Below, piece after piece: positions 1 to 14,290 of a stretch of DNA of 64,000 bases. Source of the stretch: Hippophae tibetana. Its lineage: Eukaryota > Streptophyta > Magnoliopsida > Rosales > Elaeagnaceae. The stretch spans positions 33,633,843 through 33,697,842 of the forward strand of contig CM072810.1 of assembly GCA_037013495.1 (NCBI GenBank), in the 5' to 3' direction. How positions within the stretch are numbered: position 1 is the first letter of the stretch; every line of letters begins with the position of its first letter. The translations under genes were made by a program, and so were the position numbers. The notes under the pieces were generated by a model. It was not told the origin of the DNA. It ran no database searches and saw only the letters and a list, made by a program, of their open reading frames with translations.

Positions 1-369
1 GAAGAGAAATGGGATCTACTTTCCCAGAGAGTTACTAAATTTCTTAGATAGAATTAACCCTTTTTAGGGGTTTTAGAAAAAAATAATCCGAGCTCAAAAA
101 TGATTATTTCAATGAATTTAGAGTTGTACTTCTTCCAAACAACATGAAATATTTTGCAGACCACTCATATAGGTATTTGAGCTAAAAATTAAATCTAGAA
201 CTACGAAGTTGACCAAAAATTTTGAACTCTATATCAAGCAAAATGATGAAACTTCGAACAAATACTAATCATGTTTTTCAAACACTATCAACTACTCGTA
301 CAATTTGGGTGGACCTATATGGAGAGGGAAATAGATTGAGAAATTCCTTACTAGCTTACTTTATCATTT
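1..369 (+). repeat. Partial monomer at left edge
   Basis: This is the last 369 bp of a monomer whose start lies outside the window. It begins inside the GAGAAATGGG segment and carries the gagctcaaaaa variant, then an A-T-rich tail running into the monomer at 370. It shows that the array continues to the left of the window. Confidence 0.95.
56..76 (+). repeat. Telomere-like stem-loop motif (representative of one per monomer)
   Basis: AACCC (56-60), TTTTTAG (61-67), GGGTT (68-72), then TTAG form a perfect 5-bp stem with a 7-base loop. The same stretch read straight, TTTTTAGGGGTTTTAG, resembles two degenerate telomere units (plant TTTAGGG). It recurs in nearly every monomer at the same place; exceptions include ttaggTgtttt in 18040, 21575 and 25109 and an extra T in the GGATGG monomers. 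Whether it does anything is unknown; it may be only a conserved part of the monomer. Confidence 0.5.
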
Positions 370-2448
370 TCAAGCAAAAGTTACCTTGCTTAAATACATG
401 AAAAATCCTTGTGAACTTACTGTTAAATGAATCACTTGGGCAAGTATTCGAACTGCATCACTTGTATCCAATATGTCAGCCATCCACTTATGAGGACACA
501 AAGAACTTGGCTTTATAGACATCAAGGATAGGGGTCTTAGCCAAGATCTTTTTGACACAGTTTTTAGGAATGATGACTCTAATACCAATGAAGAGAAATG
601 GGATCTACTTTCCCAGAGAGTTACTAAATTTCTTAGATAGAATTAACCCTTTTTAGGGGTCTTAGAAAAAAATATTCATAGCTCCAAAATGATTATTTCA
701 ATGAATTTGGAGTTGTACTTCTTCCAAACAATATGAAATATTTTGCAGACCACTCATATAGGTATTTGAGCTAAAAAATAAATCTAGAACTACGAAGTTG
801 ATTAAAAATTTTGAACTCTATATCAAGCAAAAGGATGAAACTTGGAACAAATTCTAATCATGTTTTTCAAACACTATCAACTACTCGTAAAATTTGGGTG
901 GACCTATATGGAAAGGGAAATAAATTGAGAAATTCCTTACTAGCTTACCTTATCATTTTCAAGCAAAAGTTACCTTGCTTAAATACATGAAAAATCCTTG
1001 TGAACTTACTGTTAAATGAATGACTTGGGCAAGTATTCGAACTGCATCACTTGTCTCCAATATGTCAGCCATCCACTTACGAAGACACAAAGAACTTGGC
1101 TTTATAGACATCAAAGATAGTGGTCTTAGCGAAGATCTTTTTGACACAGTTTTTAGGAATGATGACTCTAATACCAATGAAGAGAAATGGGATCTACTTT
1201 CCCAGAGAGTTAGTAAATTTCTTAGATAGAATTAACCCTTTTTAGGGGTTTTAGAAAAAAATAATCCGAGCTCAAAAATGATTATTTCAATGAATTTAGA
1301 GTTGTACTTCTTCCAAACAACATGAAATATTTTGCAGACCACTCATATAGGTATTTGAGCTAAAAATTAAATCTAGAACTACGAAGTTGACCAAAAATTT
1401 TGAACTCTATATCAAGCAAAATGATGAAACTTGGAACAAATACTAATCATGTTTTTCAAACACTATCAACTACTCGTACAATTTGGGTGGACCTATATGG
1501 AGAGAGAAATAGATTGAGAAATTCCTTACTAGCTTACCTTATCATTTTCAAGCAAAAGGTACCTTGCTTAAATACATGAAAAATCCTTGTGAACTTACTG
1601 TTAAATGAATGACTTGGGCAAGTATTCGAACTGCATCACTTGTCTCCAATATGTCAGCCATTCACTTACGAGGACACAAAAAACTTGGCTTTATAGACAT
1701 CAAGGATAGTGGTCTTAGCGAAGATCTTTTTGACACAGTTTTTAGGAATGATGACTCTAATACCAATGAAGAGAAATGGGATCTACTTTCCCAGAGAGTT
1801 ACTAAATTTCTTAGATAGAATTAACCCTTTTTAGGGGTTTTAGAAAAAAATTATCATAGCTCCAAAATGATTATTTCAATGAATTTGGAGTTGTACTTCT
1901 TCCAAACAACATGAAATATTTTGTAGACCACTCATATAGGTATTTGAGCTAAAAAATAAATCTAGAACTACGAAGTTGACCAAAAAATTTGAACTCTATA
2001 TCAAGCAAAAGGATGAAACTTGGAACAAATTCTAATCAAGTTTTTCAAACACTATCAACTACTCGTACAATTTGGGTGGACCTATATGGAAAGGGAAATA
2101 GATTGATAAATTCCTTACTAGCTTACCTTATCATTTTCCAGCAAAAGTTACCTTGCTTAAATACATGAAAAACCCTTGTGAACTTACCGTTAAATGAATG
2201 ACTTGGGCAAGTATTCGAACTGCATCACTTGTCTCCAATATGTCAGCCATCCACTTATGAGGACACAAAGAACTTGGCTTTATAGATATCAAGGAGAGTG
2301 GTCTTAGCCAAGATCTTTTTGACACAGTTTTTAGGAATGATGACTCTAATACCAATGAAGAGAAATGGGATCTACTTTCCCAGAGAGTTACTAAATTTCT
2401 TAGATAGAATTAACCCTTTTTAGGGGTTTTAGAAAAAAATAATCATAG

Positions 2449-2479
2449 CTCCAAAATGATTATTTCAATGAATTTGGAG
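2449..2479. repeat. Dyad symmetry in the atcatagctcc subtype (representative)
   Basis: CTCCAAA at 2,449-2,455 is the reverse complement of TTTGGAG at 2,473-2,479, with a 17-base loop. Monomers with ctccaaaatg plus aatttGgag have this 7-bp dyad (for example 2137, 3904, 4493 and 51014). Those with gagctcaaaaatg or aatttAgag do not. Short dyads of this sort are common in centromeric satellites, but none is proof of a function. Confidence 0.45.
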
Positions 2480-4739
2480 TTGTACTTCTTCCGAACAACA
2501 TGAAATATTTTGCAGACCACTCATATAGGTATTTGAGCTAAAAAATAAATCTAGAACTACGAAGTTGATTAAAAATTTTGAACTCTATATCAAGCAAAAG
2601 GATGAAACTTGGAACAAATTCTAATCATGTTTTTCAAACACTATCAACTACTCGTAAAATTTGGGTGGACCTATATGGAAAGGGAAATAGATTGAGAAAT
2701 TCCTTACTAGCTTACCTTTTCATTTTCAAGCAAAAGTTACCTTGCTTAAATACATGAAAAATCCTTGTGAACTTACTGTTAAATGAATGACTTGGGCAAG
2801 TATTCGAACTGCATCACTTGTCTCCAATATGTCAGCCATCCACTTACGAGGACACAAAGAACTTGGCTTTATAGACATCAAGAAGAGTGGTCTTAGCCAA
2901 GATCTTTTTGACACAGTTTTTAGGAATGATGACTCTAATACCAATGAAGAGAAATGGGATCTACTTTCCCAGAGAGTTACTAAATTTCTTAGATAGAATT
3001 AACCCTTTTTAGGGGTTTTAGAAAAAAATAATCATAGCTCCAAAATGATTATTTCAATGAATTTGGAGTTGTACTTCTTCCAAACAACATGAAATATTTT
3101 GCGGACCACTCATATAGGTATTTGAGCTAAAAAATAAATCTAGAACTACGAAGTTGATTAAAAATTTTGAACTCTATATCAAGCAAAAGGATGAAACTTG
3201 GAACAAATTCTAATCATGTTTTTCAAACACTATCAACTACTCGTAAAATTTGGGTGGACCTATATGGAAAGGGAAATAGATTGAGAAATTCCTTACTAGC
3301 TTACCTTTTCATTTTCAAGCAAAAGTTACCTTGCTTAAATACATGAAAAATCCTTGTGAACTTACTGTTAAATGAATGACTTGGGCAAGTATTCGAACAG
3401 CATCACTTGTCTCCAATATGTCAGCCATCCACTTACGAGGACACAAAGAACTTGGCTTTATAGACATCAAAGATAGTGGTCTTAGCGAAGATCTTTTTGA
3501 CACAGTTTTTTGGAATGATGACTCTAATACCAATGAAGAGAAATGGGATCTACTTTCCCAGAGAGTTAGTAAATTTCTTAGATAGAATTAACCCTTTTTA
3601 GGGGTTTTAGAAAAAAATAATCCGAGCTCAAAAATGATTATTTCAATGAATTTAGAGTTGTACTTCTTCCAAACAACATGAAATATTTTGCAGACCACTC
3701 ATATAGGTATGTGAGCTAAAAAATAAATCTAGAACTACGAAGTTGACCAAAAATTTTGAACTCTATATCAAGCAAAATGATGAAACTTGGAACAAATACT
3801 AATCATGTTTTTCAAACACTATCAACTACTCGTACAATTTGGGTGGACCTATATGGAGAGGGAAATAGATTGAGAAATTCCTTACTAGCTTACCTTATCA
3901 TTTTCAAGCAAAAGTTACCTTGCTTAAATACATGAAAAATCCTTGTGAACTTACTGTTAAATGAATGACTTGGGCAAGTATTCGAACTGCATCACTTGTC
4001 TCCAATATGTCAGCCATCCACTTACGAGGACACAAAGAACTTGGCTTTATAGACATCAAGGATAGTGGTCTTAGCGAAGATCTTTTTGACATAGTTTTTA
4101 GGAATGATGACTCTAATACCAATGAAGAGAAATGGGATCTACTTTCCCAGAGAGTTACTAAATTTCTTAGATAGAATTAACCCTTTTTAGGGGTTTTAGA
4201 AAAAAATAATCATAGCTCCAAAATGATTATTTCAATGAATTTGGAGTTGTACTTCTTCCAAACAACATGAAATATTTTGTAGACCACTCATATAGGTATT
4301 TGAGCTAAAAAATAAATCTAGAACTACGAAGTTGACCAAAAAATTCGAACTCTATATCAAGCAAAAGGATGAAACTTGGAACAAATTCTAATCAAGTTTT
4401 TCAAACACTATCAACTACTCGTACAATTTGGGTGGACCTATATGGAAAGGGAAATAGATTGATAAATTCCTTACTAGCTTACCTTATCATTTTCCAGCAA
4501 AAGTTACCTTGCTTAAATACATGAAAAATCCTTGTGAACTTACTGTTAAATGAATGACTTGGGCAAGTATTCGAACTGCATCACTTGTCTCCAATATGTC
4601 AGCCATCCACTTATGAGGACACAAAGAACTTGGCTTTATAGACATCAAGGATAGTGGTCTTACCCAAGATCTTTTTGACACAGTTTTTAGGAATGATGAC
4701 TCTAATACCAATGAAGAGAAATGGGATCTACTTTCCAAG

Positions 4740-7700
4740 AGAGTTACTAAATTTCTTAGATAGAATTAACCCTTTTTAGGGGTTTTAGAAAAAAATAATC
4801 ATAGCTCCAAAATGATTATTTCAATGAATTTGGAGTTGTACTTCTTCCAAACAACATGAAATATTTTGCAAACCACTCATATAGGTATTTGAGCTAAAAA
4901 ATAACTCTAGAACTACGAAGTTGACCAAAAATTTTGAACTCTATATCTAGCAAGAGGATGAAACTTGGAACAAATTCTAATCATGTTTTTCAAACATTAT
5001 CAAATACTCGTACAATTTGGGTGGACCTATAAGGAAAGGGCATTAGATTGAGAAATTCCTTACTAGCTTACCTTATCATTTTCAAGCAAAAGTTACCTTG
5101 CTTAAATACATGAAAAATCCTTGTGAACTTACTGTTAAATGAATGACTTGGGCAAGTATTCGAACTGCATCACTTGTCTCCAATATGTCAGCCATCCACT
5201 TACGAGGACACAAAGAACTTGGCTTTATAGACATCAAAGATAGTGGTCTTAGCGAAGATCTTTTTAACACAGTTTTTAGGAATGATGACTCTAATACCAA
5301 TGAAGAGAAATGGGATCTACTTTCCCAGAGAGTTAGTAAATTTCTTAGATAGAATTAACCCTTTTTAGGGGTTTTAGAAAAAAATAATCCGAGCTCAAAA
5401 ATGATTATTTCAATGAATTTAGAGTTGTACTTCTTCCAAACAACATGAAATATTTTGCAGACCACTCATATAGGTATGTGAGCTAAAAAATAAATCTAGA
5501 ACTACGAAGTTGACCAAAAATTTTGAACTCTATATCAAGCAAAATGATGAAACTTGGAACAAATACTAATCATGTTTTTCAAACACTATCAACTACTCGT
5601 ACAATTTGGGTGGACCTATATGGAGAGGGAAATAGATTGAGAAATTCCTTACTATCTTACCTTATCATTTTCAAGCAAAAGTTACCTTGCTTAAATACAT
5701 GAAAAATCCTTGTGAACTTACTGTTAAATGAATGACTTGGGCAAGTATTCGAACTGCATCACTTGTCTCCAATATGTCAGCCATCCACTTACGAGGACAC
5801 AAAGAACTTGGCTTTATAGACATCAAGGATAGTGGTCTTAGCGAAGATCTTTTTGACATAGTTTTTAGGAATGATGACTCTAATACCAATGAAGAGAAAT
5901 GGGATCTACTTTCCGAGAGAGTTACTAAATTTCTTAGATAGAATTAACCCTTTTTAGGGGTTTTAGAAAAAAATAATCATAGCTCCAAAATGATTATTTC
6001 AATGAATTTGGAGTTGTACTTCTTCCAAACAACATGAAATATTTTGTAGACCACTCATATAGGTATTTGAGCTAAAAAATAAATCTAGAACTACGAAGTT
6101 GACCAAAAAATTCGAACTCTATATCAAGCAAAAGGATGAAACTTGGAACAAATTCTAATCAAGTTTTTCAAACACTATCAACTACTCGTACAATTTGGGT
6201 GGACCTATATGGAAAGGGAAATAGATTGATAAATTCCTTACTAGCTTACCTTATCATTTTCCAGCAAAAGTTACCTTGCTTAAATACATGAAAAATCCTT
6301 GTGAACTTACTGTTAAATGAATGACTTGGGCAAGTATTCGAACTGCATCACTTGTCTCCAATATGTCAGCCATCCACTTATGAGGACACAAAGAACTTGG
6401 CTTTATAGACATCAAGGATAGTGGTCTTAGCCAAGATCTTTTTGACACAGTTTTTAGGAATGATGACTCTAATACCAATGAAGAGAAATGGGATCTACTT
6501 TCCAAGAGAGTTACTAAATTTCTTAGATAGAATTAACCCTTTTTAGGGGTTTTAGAAAAAAATAATCATAGCTCCAAAATAATTATTTCAATGAATTTGG
6601 AGTTGTACTTCTTCCAAACAACATGAAATATTTTGCAAACCACTCATATAGGTATTTGAGCTAAAAAATAAATCTAGAACTACGAAGTTGACCAAAAAAT
6701 TCGAACTCTATATCAAGCAAAAGGATGAAACTTGGAACAAATTCTAATCAAGTTTTTCAAACACTATCAACTACTCGTACAATTTGGGTGGACCTATATG
6801 GAAAGGGAAATAGATTGATAAATTCCTTACTAGCTTACCTTATCATTTTCCTGCAAAAGTTACCTTGCTTAAATACATGAAAAATCCTTGTGAACTTACT
6901 GTTAAATGAATGACTTGGGCAAGTATTCGAACTGCATCACTTGTCTCCAATATGTCAGCCATCCACTTATGAGGACACAAAGAACTTGGCTTTATAGACA
7001 TCAAAGATAGTGGTCTTAGCGAAGATCTTTTTGACACAGTTTTTAGGAATGATGACTCTAATACCAATGAAGAGAAATGGGATCTACTTTCCCAGAGAGT
7101 TAGTAAATTTCTTAGATAGAATTAACCCTTTTTAGGGGTTTTAGAAAAAAATAATCCGAGCTCAAAAATGATTATTTCAATGAATTTAGAGTTGTACTTC
7201 TTCCAAACAACATGAAATATTTTGCAGACCACTCATATAGGTATGTGAGCTAAAAAATAAATCTAGAACTACGAAGTTGACCAAAAATTTTGAACTCTAT
7301 ATCAAGCAAAATGATGAAACTTGGAACAAATACTAATCATGTTTTTCAAACACTATCAACTACTCGTACAATTTGGGTGGACCTATATGGAGAGGGAAAT
7401 AGATTGAGAAATTCCTTACTAGCTTACCTTATCATTTTCAAGCAAAAGTTACCTTGCTTAAATACATGAAAAATCCTTGTGAACTTACTGTTAAATGAAT
7501 GACTTGGGCAAGTATTCGAACTGCATCACTTGTCTCCAATATGTCAGCCATCCACTTACGAGGACACAAAGAACTTGGCTTTATAGACATCAAGGATAGT
7601 GGTCTTAGCGAATATCTTTTTGACATAGTTTTTAGGAATGATGACTCTAATACCAATGAAGAGAAATGGGATCTACTTTCCCAGAGAGTTACTAAATTTC

Positions 7701-9451
7701 TTAGATAGAATTAACCCTTTTTAGGGGTTTTAGAAAAAAATAATCATAGCTCCAAAATGATTATTTCAATGAATTTGGAGTTGTACTTCTTCCAAACAAC
7801 ATGAAATATTTTGTAGACCACTCATATAGGTATTTGAGCTAAAAAATAAATCTAGAACTACGAAGTTGACCAAAAAATTCGAACTCTATATCAAGCAAAA
7901 GGATGAAACTTGGAACAAATTCTAATCAAGTTTTTCAAACACTATCAACTACTCGTACAATTTGGGTGGACCTATATGGAAAGGGAAATAGATTGATAAA
8001 TTCCTTACTAGCTTACCTTATCATTTTCCAGCAAAAGTTACCTTGCTTAAATACATGAAAAATCCTTGTGAACTTACTGTTAAATGAATGACTTGGGCAA
8101 GTATTCGAACTGCATCACTTGTCTCCAATATGTCAGCCATCCACTTATGAGGACACAAAGAACTTGGCTTTATAGACATCAAGGATAGTGGTCTTACCCA
8201 AGATCTTTTTGACACAGTTTTTAGGAATGATGACTCTAATACCAATGAAGAGAAATGGGATCTACTTTCCAAGAGAGTTACTAAATTTCTTAGATAGAAT
8301 TAACCCTTTTTAGGGGTTTTAGAAAAAAATAATCATAGCTCCAAAATGATTATTTCAATGAATTTGGAGTTGTACTTCTTCCAAACAACATGAAATATTT
8401 TGCAAACCACTCATATAGGTATTTGAGCTAAAAAATAAATCTAGAACTACGAAGTTGACCAAAAATTTTGAACTCTATATCTAGCAAGAGGATGAAACTT
8501 GGAACAAATTCTAATCATGTTTTTCAAACATTATCAAATACTCGTACAATTTGGGTGGACCTATAAGGAAAGGGCATTAGATTGAGAAATTCCTTACTAG
8601 CTTACCTTATCATTTTCAAGCAAAAGTTACCTTGCTTAAATACATGAAAAATCCTTGTGAACTTACTGTTAAATGAATCACTTGGGCAAGTATTCGAACT
8701 GCATCACTTGTCTCCAATATGTCAGCCATCCACTTACGAGGACACAAAGAACTTGGCTTTATAGACATCAAAGATAGTGGTCTTAGCGAAGATCTTTTTA
8801 ACACAGTTTTTAGGAATGATGACTCTAATACCAATGAAGAGAAATGGGATCTACTTTCCCAGAGAGTTAGTAAATTTCTTAGATAGAATTAACCCTTTTT
8901 AGGGGTTTTAGAAAAAAATAATCCGAGCTCAAAAATGATTATTTCAATGAATTTAGAGTTGTACTTCTTCCAAACAACATGAAATATTTTGCAGACCACT
9001 CATATAGGTATGTGAGCTAAAAAATAAATCTAGAACTACGAAGTTGCCCAAAAATTTTGAACTCTATATCAAGCAAAATGATGAAACTTGGAACAAATAC
9101 TAATCATGTTTTTCAAACACTATCAACTACTCGTACAATTTGGGTGGACCTATATGGAGAGGGAAATAGATTGAGAAATTCCTTACTATCTTACCTTATC
9201 ATTTTCAAGCAAAAGTTACCTTGCTTAAATACATGAAAAATCCTTGTGAACTTACTGTTAAATGAATGACTTGGGCAAGTATTCGAACTGCATCACTTGT
9301 CTCCAATATGTCAGCCATCCACTTACGAGGACACAAAGAACTTGGCTTTATAGACATCAAGGATAGTGGTCTTAGCGAAGATCTTTTTGACATAGTTTTT
9401 AGGAATGTTGACTCTAATACCAATGAAGAGAAATGGGATCTACTTTCCCAG
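4740..9451 (+). repeat. Eight-monomer tandem duplication, copy 1 (4,712 bp)
   Basis: This block repeats immediately downstream with an offset of exactly 4,712 bp (8 x 589). Private variants found in both copies include ataaCtctag (4,905 and 9,617), a cctgc variant near 6,850 and 11,562, aaaataattattt near 6,577 and 11,289, gaaTatc near 7,612 and 12,324, and gaatgTtgac near 9,408 and 14,120. The left limit lies between the ccaagag difference at 4,736 and 4,905. The only difference I found by eye is at 9,047 (C) against 13,759 (A). Such identity implies a very recent unequal exchange. Confidence 0.9.
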
Positions 9452-12400
9452 AGAGTTACTAAATTTCTTAGATAGAATTAACCCTTTTTAGGGGTTTTAG
9501 AAAAAAATAATCATAGCTCCAAAATGATTATTTCAATGAATTTGGAGTTGTACTTCTTCCAAACAACATGAAATATTTTGCAAACCACTCATATAGGTAT
9601 TTGAGCTAAAAAATAACTCTAGAACTACGAAGTTGACCAAAAATTTTGAACTCTATATCTAGCAAGAGGATGAAACTTGGAACAAATTCTAATCATGTTT
9701 TTCAAACATTATCAAATACTCGTACAATTTGGGTGGACCTATAAGGAAAGGGCATTAGATTGAGAAATTCCTTACTAGCTTACCTTATCATTTTCAAGCA
9801 AAAGTTACCTTGCTTAAATACATGAAAAATCCTTGTGAACTTACTGTTAAATGAATGACTTGGGCAAGTATTCGAACTGCATCACTTGTCTCCAATATGT
9901 CAGCCATCCACTTACGAGGACACAAAGAACTTGGCTTTATAGACATCAAAGATAGTGGTCTTAGCGAAGATCTTTTTAACACAGTTTTTAGGAATGATGA
10001 CTCTAATACCAATGAAGAGAAATGGGATCTACTTTCCCAGAGAGTTAGTAAATTTCTTAGATAGAATTAACCCTTTTTAGGGGTTTTAGAAAAAAATAAT
10101 CCGAGCTCAAAAATGATTATTTCAATGAATTTAGAGTTGTACTTCTTCCAAACAACATGAAATATTTTGCAGACCACTCATATAGGTATGTGAGCTAAAA
10201 AATAAATCTAGAACTACGAAGTTGACCAAAAATTTTGAACTCTATATCAAGCAAAATGATGAAACTTGGAACAAATACTAATCATGTTTTTCAAACACTA
10301 TCAACTACTCGTACAATTTGGGTGGACCTATATGGAGAGGGAAATAGATTGAGAAATTCCTTACTATCTTACCTTATCATTTTCAAGCAAAAGTTACCTT
10401 GCTTAAATACATGAAAAATCCTTGTGAACTTACTGTTAAATGAATGACTTGGGCAAGTATTCGAACTGCATCACTTGTCTCCAATATGTCAGCCATCCAC
10501 TTACGAGGACACAAAGAACTTGGCTTTATAGACATCAAGGATAGTGGTCTTAGCGAAGATCTTTTTGACATAGTTTTTAGGAATGATGACTCTAATACCA
10601 ATGAAGAGAAATGGGATCTACTTTCCGAGAGAGTTACTAAATTTCTTAGATAGAATTAACCCTTTTTAGGGGTTTTAGAAAAAAATAATCATAGCTCCAA
10701 AATGATTATTTCAATGAATTTGGAGTTGTACTTCTTCCAAACAACATGAAATATTTTGTAGACCACTCATATAGGTATTTGAGCTAAAAAATAAATCTAG
10801 AACTACGAAGTTGACCAAAAAATTCGAACTCTATATCAAGCAAAAGGATGAAACTTGGAACAAATTCTAATCAAGTTTTTCAAACACTATCAACTACTCG
10901 TACAATTTGGGTGGACCTATATGGAAAGGGAAATAGATTGATAAATTCCTTACTAGCTTACCTTATCATTTTCCAGCAAAAGTTACCTTGCTTAAATACA
11001 TGAAAAATCCTTGTGAACTTACTGTTAAATGAATGACTTGGGCAAGTATTCGAACTGCATCACTTGTCTCCAATATGTCAGCCATCCACTTATGAGGACA
11101 CAAAGAACTTGGCTTTATAGACATCAAGGATAGTGGTCTTAGCCAAGATCTTTTTGACACAGTTTTTAGGAATGATGACTCTAATACCAATGAAGAGAAA
11201 TGGGATCTACTTTCCAAGAGAGTTACTAAATTTCTTAGATAGAATTAACCCTTTTTAGGGGTTTTAGAAAAAAATAATCATAGCTCCAAAATAATTATTT
11301 CAATGAATTTGGAGTTGTACTTCTTCCAAACAACATGAAATATTTTGCAAACCACTCATATAGGTATTTGAGCTAAAAAATAAATCTAGAACTACGAAGT
11401 TGACCAAAAAATTCGAACTCTATATCAAGCAAAAGGATGAAACTTGGAACAAATTCTAATCAAGTTTTTCAAACACTATCAACTACTCGTACAATTTGGG
11501 TGGACCTATATGGAAAGGGAAATAGATTGATAAATTCCTTACTAGCTTACCTTATCATTTTCCTGCAAAAGTTACCTTGCTTAAATACATGAAAAATCCT
11601 TGTGAACTTACTGTTAAATGAATGACTTGGGCAAGTATTCGAACTGCATCACTTGTCTCCAATATGTCAGCCATCCACTTATGAGGACACAAAGAACTTG
11701 GCTTTATAGACATCAAAGATAGTGGTCTTAGCGAAGATCTTTTTGACACAGTTTTTAGGAATGATGACTCTAATACCAATGAAGAGAAATGGGATCTACT
11801 TTCCCAGAGAGTTAGTAAATTTCTTAGATAGAATTAACCCTTTTTAGGGGTTTTAGAAAAAAATAATCCGAGCTCAAAAATGATTATTTCAATGAATTTA
11901 GAGTTGTACTTCTTCCAAACAACATGAAATATTTTGCAGACCACTCATATAGGTATGTGAGCTAAAAAATAAATCTAGAACTACGAAGTTGACCAAAAAT
12001 TTTGAACTCTATATCAAGCAAAATGATGAAACTTGGAACAAATACTAATCATGTTTTTCAAACACTATCAACTACTCGTACAATTTGGGTGGACCTATAT
12101 GGAGAGGGAAATAGATTGAGAAATTCCTTACTAGCTTACCTTATCATTTTCAAGCAAAAGTTACCTTGCTTAAATACATGAAAAATCCTTGTGAACTTAC
12201 TGTTAAATGAATGACTTGGGCAAGTATTCGAACTGCATCACTTGTCTCCAATATGTCAGCCATCCACTTACGAGGACACAAAGAACTTGGCTTTATAGAC
12301 ATCAAGGATAGTGGTCTTAGCGAATATCTTTTTGACATAGTTTTTAGGAATGATGACTCTAATACCAATGAAGAGAAATGGGATCTACTTTCCCAGAGAG

Positions 12401-14290
12401 TTACTAAATTTCTTAGATAGAATTAACCCTTTTTAGGGGTTTTAGAAAAAAATAATCATAGCTCCAAAATGATTATTTCAATGAATTTGGAGTTGTACTT
12501 CTTCCAAACAACATGAAATATTTTGTAGACCACTCATATAGGTATTTGAGCTAAAAAATAAATCTAGAACTACGAAGTTGACCAAAAAATTCGAACTCTA
12601 TATCAAGCAAAAGGATGAAACTTGGAACAAATTCTAATCAAGTTTTTCAAACACTATCAACTACTCGTACAATTTGGGTGGACCTATATGGAAAGGGAAA
12701 TAGATTGATAAATTCCTTACTAGCTTACCTTATCATTTTCCAGCAAAAGTTACCTTGCTTAAATACATGAAAAATCCTTGTGAACTTACTGTTAAATGAA
12801 TGACTTGGGCAAGTATTCGAACTGCATCACTTGTCTCCAATATGTCAGCCATCCACTTATGAGGACACAAAGAACTTGGCTTTATAGACATCAAGGATAG
12901 TGGTCTTACCCAAGATCTTTTTGACACAGTTTTTAGGAATGATGACTCTAATACCAATGAAGAGAAATGGGATCTACTTTCCAAGAGAGTTACTAAATTT
13001 CTTAGATAGAATTAACCCTTTTTAGGGGTTTTAGAAAAAAATAATCATAGCTCCAAAATGATTATTTCAATGAATTTGGAGTTGTACTTCTTCCAAACAA
13101 CATGAAATATTTTGCAAACCACTCATATAGGTATTTGAGCTAAAAAATAAATCTAGAACTACGAAGTTGACCAAAAATTTTGAACTCTATATCTAGCAAG
13201 AGGATGAAACTTGGAACAAATTCTAATCATGTTTTTCAAACATTATCAAATACTCGTACAATTTGGGTGGACCTATAAGGAAAGGGCATTAGATTGAGAA
13301 ATTCCTTACTAGCTTACCTTATCATTTTCAAGCAAAAGTTACCTTGCTTAAATACATGAAAAATCCTTGTGAACTTACTGTTAAATGAATCACTTGGGCA
13401 AGTATTCGAACTGCATCACTTGTCTCCAATATGTCAGCCATCCACTTACGAGGACACAAAGAACTTGGCTTTATAGACATCAAAGATAGTGGTCTTAGCG
13501 AAGATCTTTTTAACACAGTTTTTAGGAATGATGACTCTAATACCAATGAAGAGAAATGGGATCTACTTTCCCAGAGAGTTAGTAAATTTCTTAGATAGAA
13601 TTAACCCTTTTTAGGGGTTTTAGAAAAAAATAATCCGAGCTCAAAAATGATTATTTCAATGAATTTAGAGTTGTACTTCTTCCAAACAACATGAAATATT
13701 TTGCAGACCACTCATATAGGTATGTGAGCTAAAAAATAAATCTAGAACTACGAAGTTGACCAAAAATTTTGAACTCTATATCAAGCAAAATGATGAAACT
13801 TGGAACAAATACTAATCATGTTTTTCAAACACTATCAACTACTCGTACAATTTGGGTGGACCTATATGGAGAGGGAAATAGATTGAGAAATTCCTTACTA
13901 TCTTACCTTATCATTTTCAAGCAAAAGTTACCTTGCTTAAATACATGAAAAATCCTTGTGAACTTACTGTTAAATGAATGACTTGGGCAAGTATTCGAAC
14001 TGCATCACTTGTCTCCAATATGTCAGCCATCCACTTACGAGGACACAAAGAACTTGGCTTTATAGACATCAAGGATAGTGGTCTTAGCGAAGATCTTTTT
14101 GACATAGTTTTTAGGAATGTTGACTCTAATACCAATGAAGAGAAATGGGATCTACTTTCCCAGAGAGTTACTAAATTTCTTAGATAGAATTAACCCTTTT
14201 TAGGGGTTTTAGAAAAAAATAATCATAGCTCCAAAATGATTATTTCAATGAATTTGGAGTTGTACTTCTTCCAAACAACATGAAATATTT
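9452..14290 (+). repeat. Eight-monomer tandem duplication, copy 2
   Basis: This is the second copy of the 4,712-bp block and it follows copy 1 directly. Identity continues slightly past one full unit, to about 14,290, where copy 2 has ttgTAGacc while copy 1 at the matching place (about 9,580) has caAAcc. The seam between the copies at about 9,450-9,580 joins the front half of a b-type monomer to the rear half of a c-type monomer, as expected for crossing over between monomers of different subtype. Confidence 0.88.

Noticed and set aside
370..588. Recurrent 72-83 codon bottom-strand open frames, one in most monomers
   Set aside because: They start at TTG, not ATG, lie opposite the top-strand frame, vary with the satellite subtype, and show no recognisable domain. 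They are shared because the repeat is shared.
1020..1050. tRNA or SINE-like B box (attcgaactgc)
   Set aside because: Only part of a B-box match (TTCGAA); no A box at the right distance and no cloverleaf could be drawn.
1020..1229. 69-codon top-strand ATG frame recurring in about half the monomers
   Set aside because: It has a real ATG but is broken in type-c monomers (CGA to TGA) and lost in monomers with gaatCac in place of gaatGac. No promoter or splice context is visible. Treated only as part of a possible retroelement relic.
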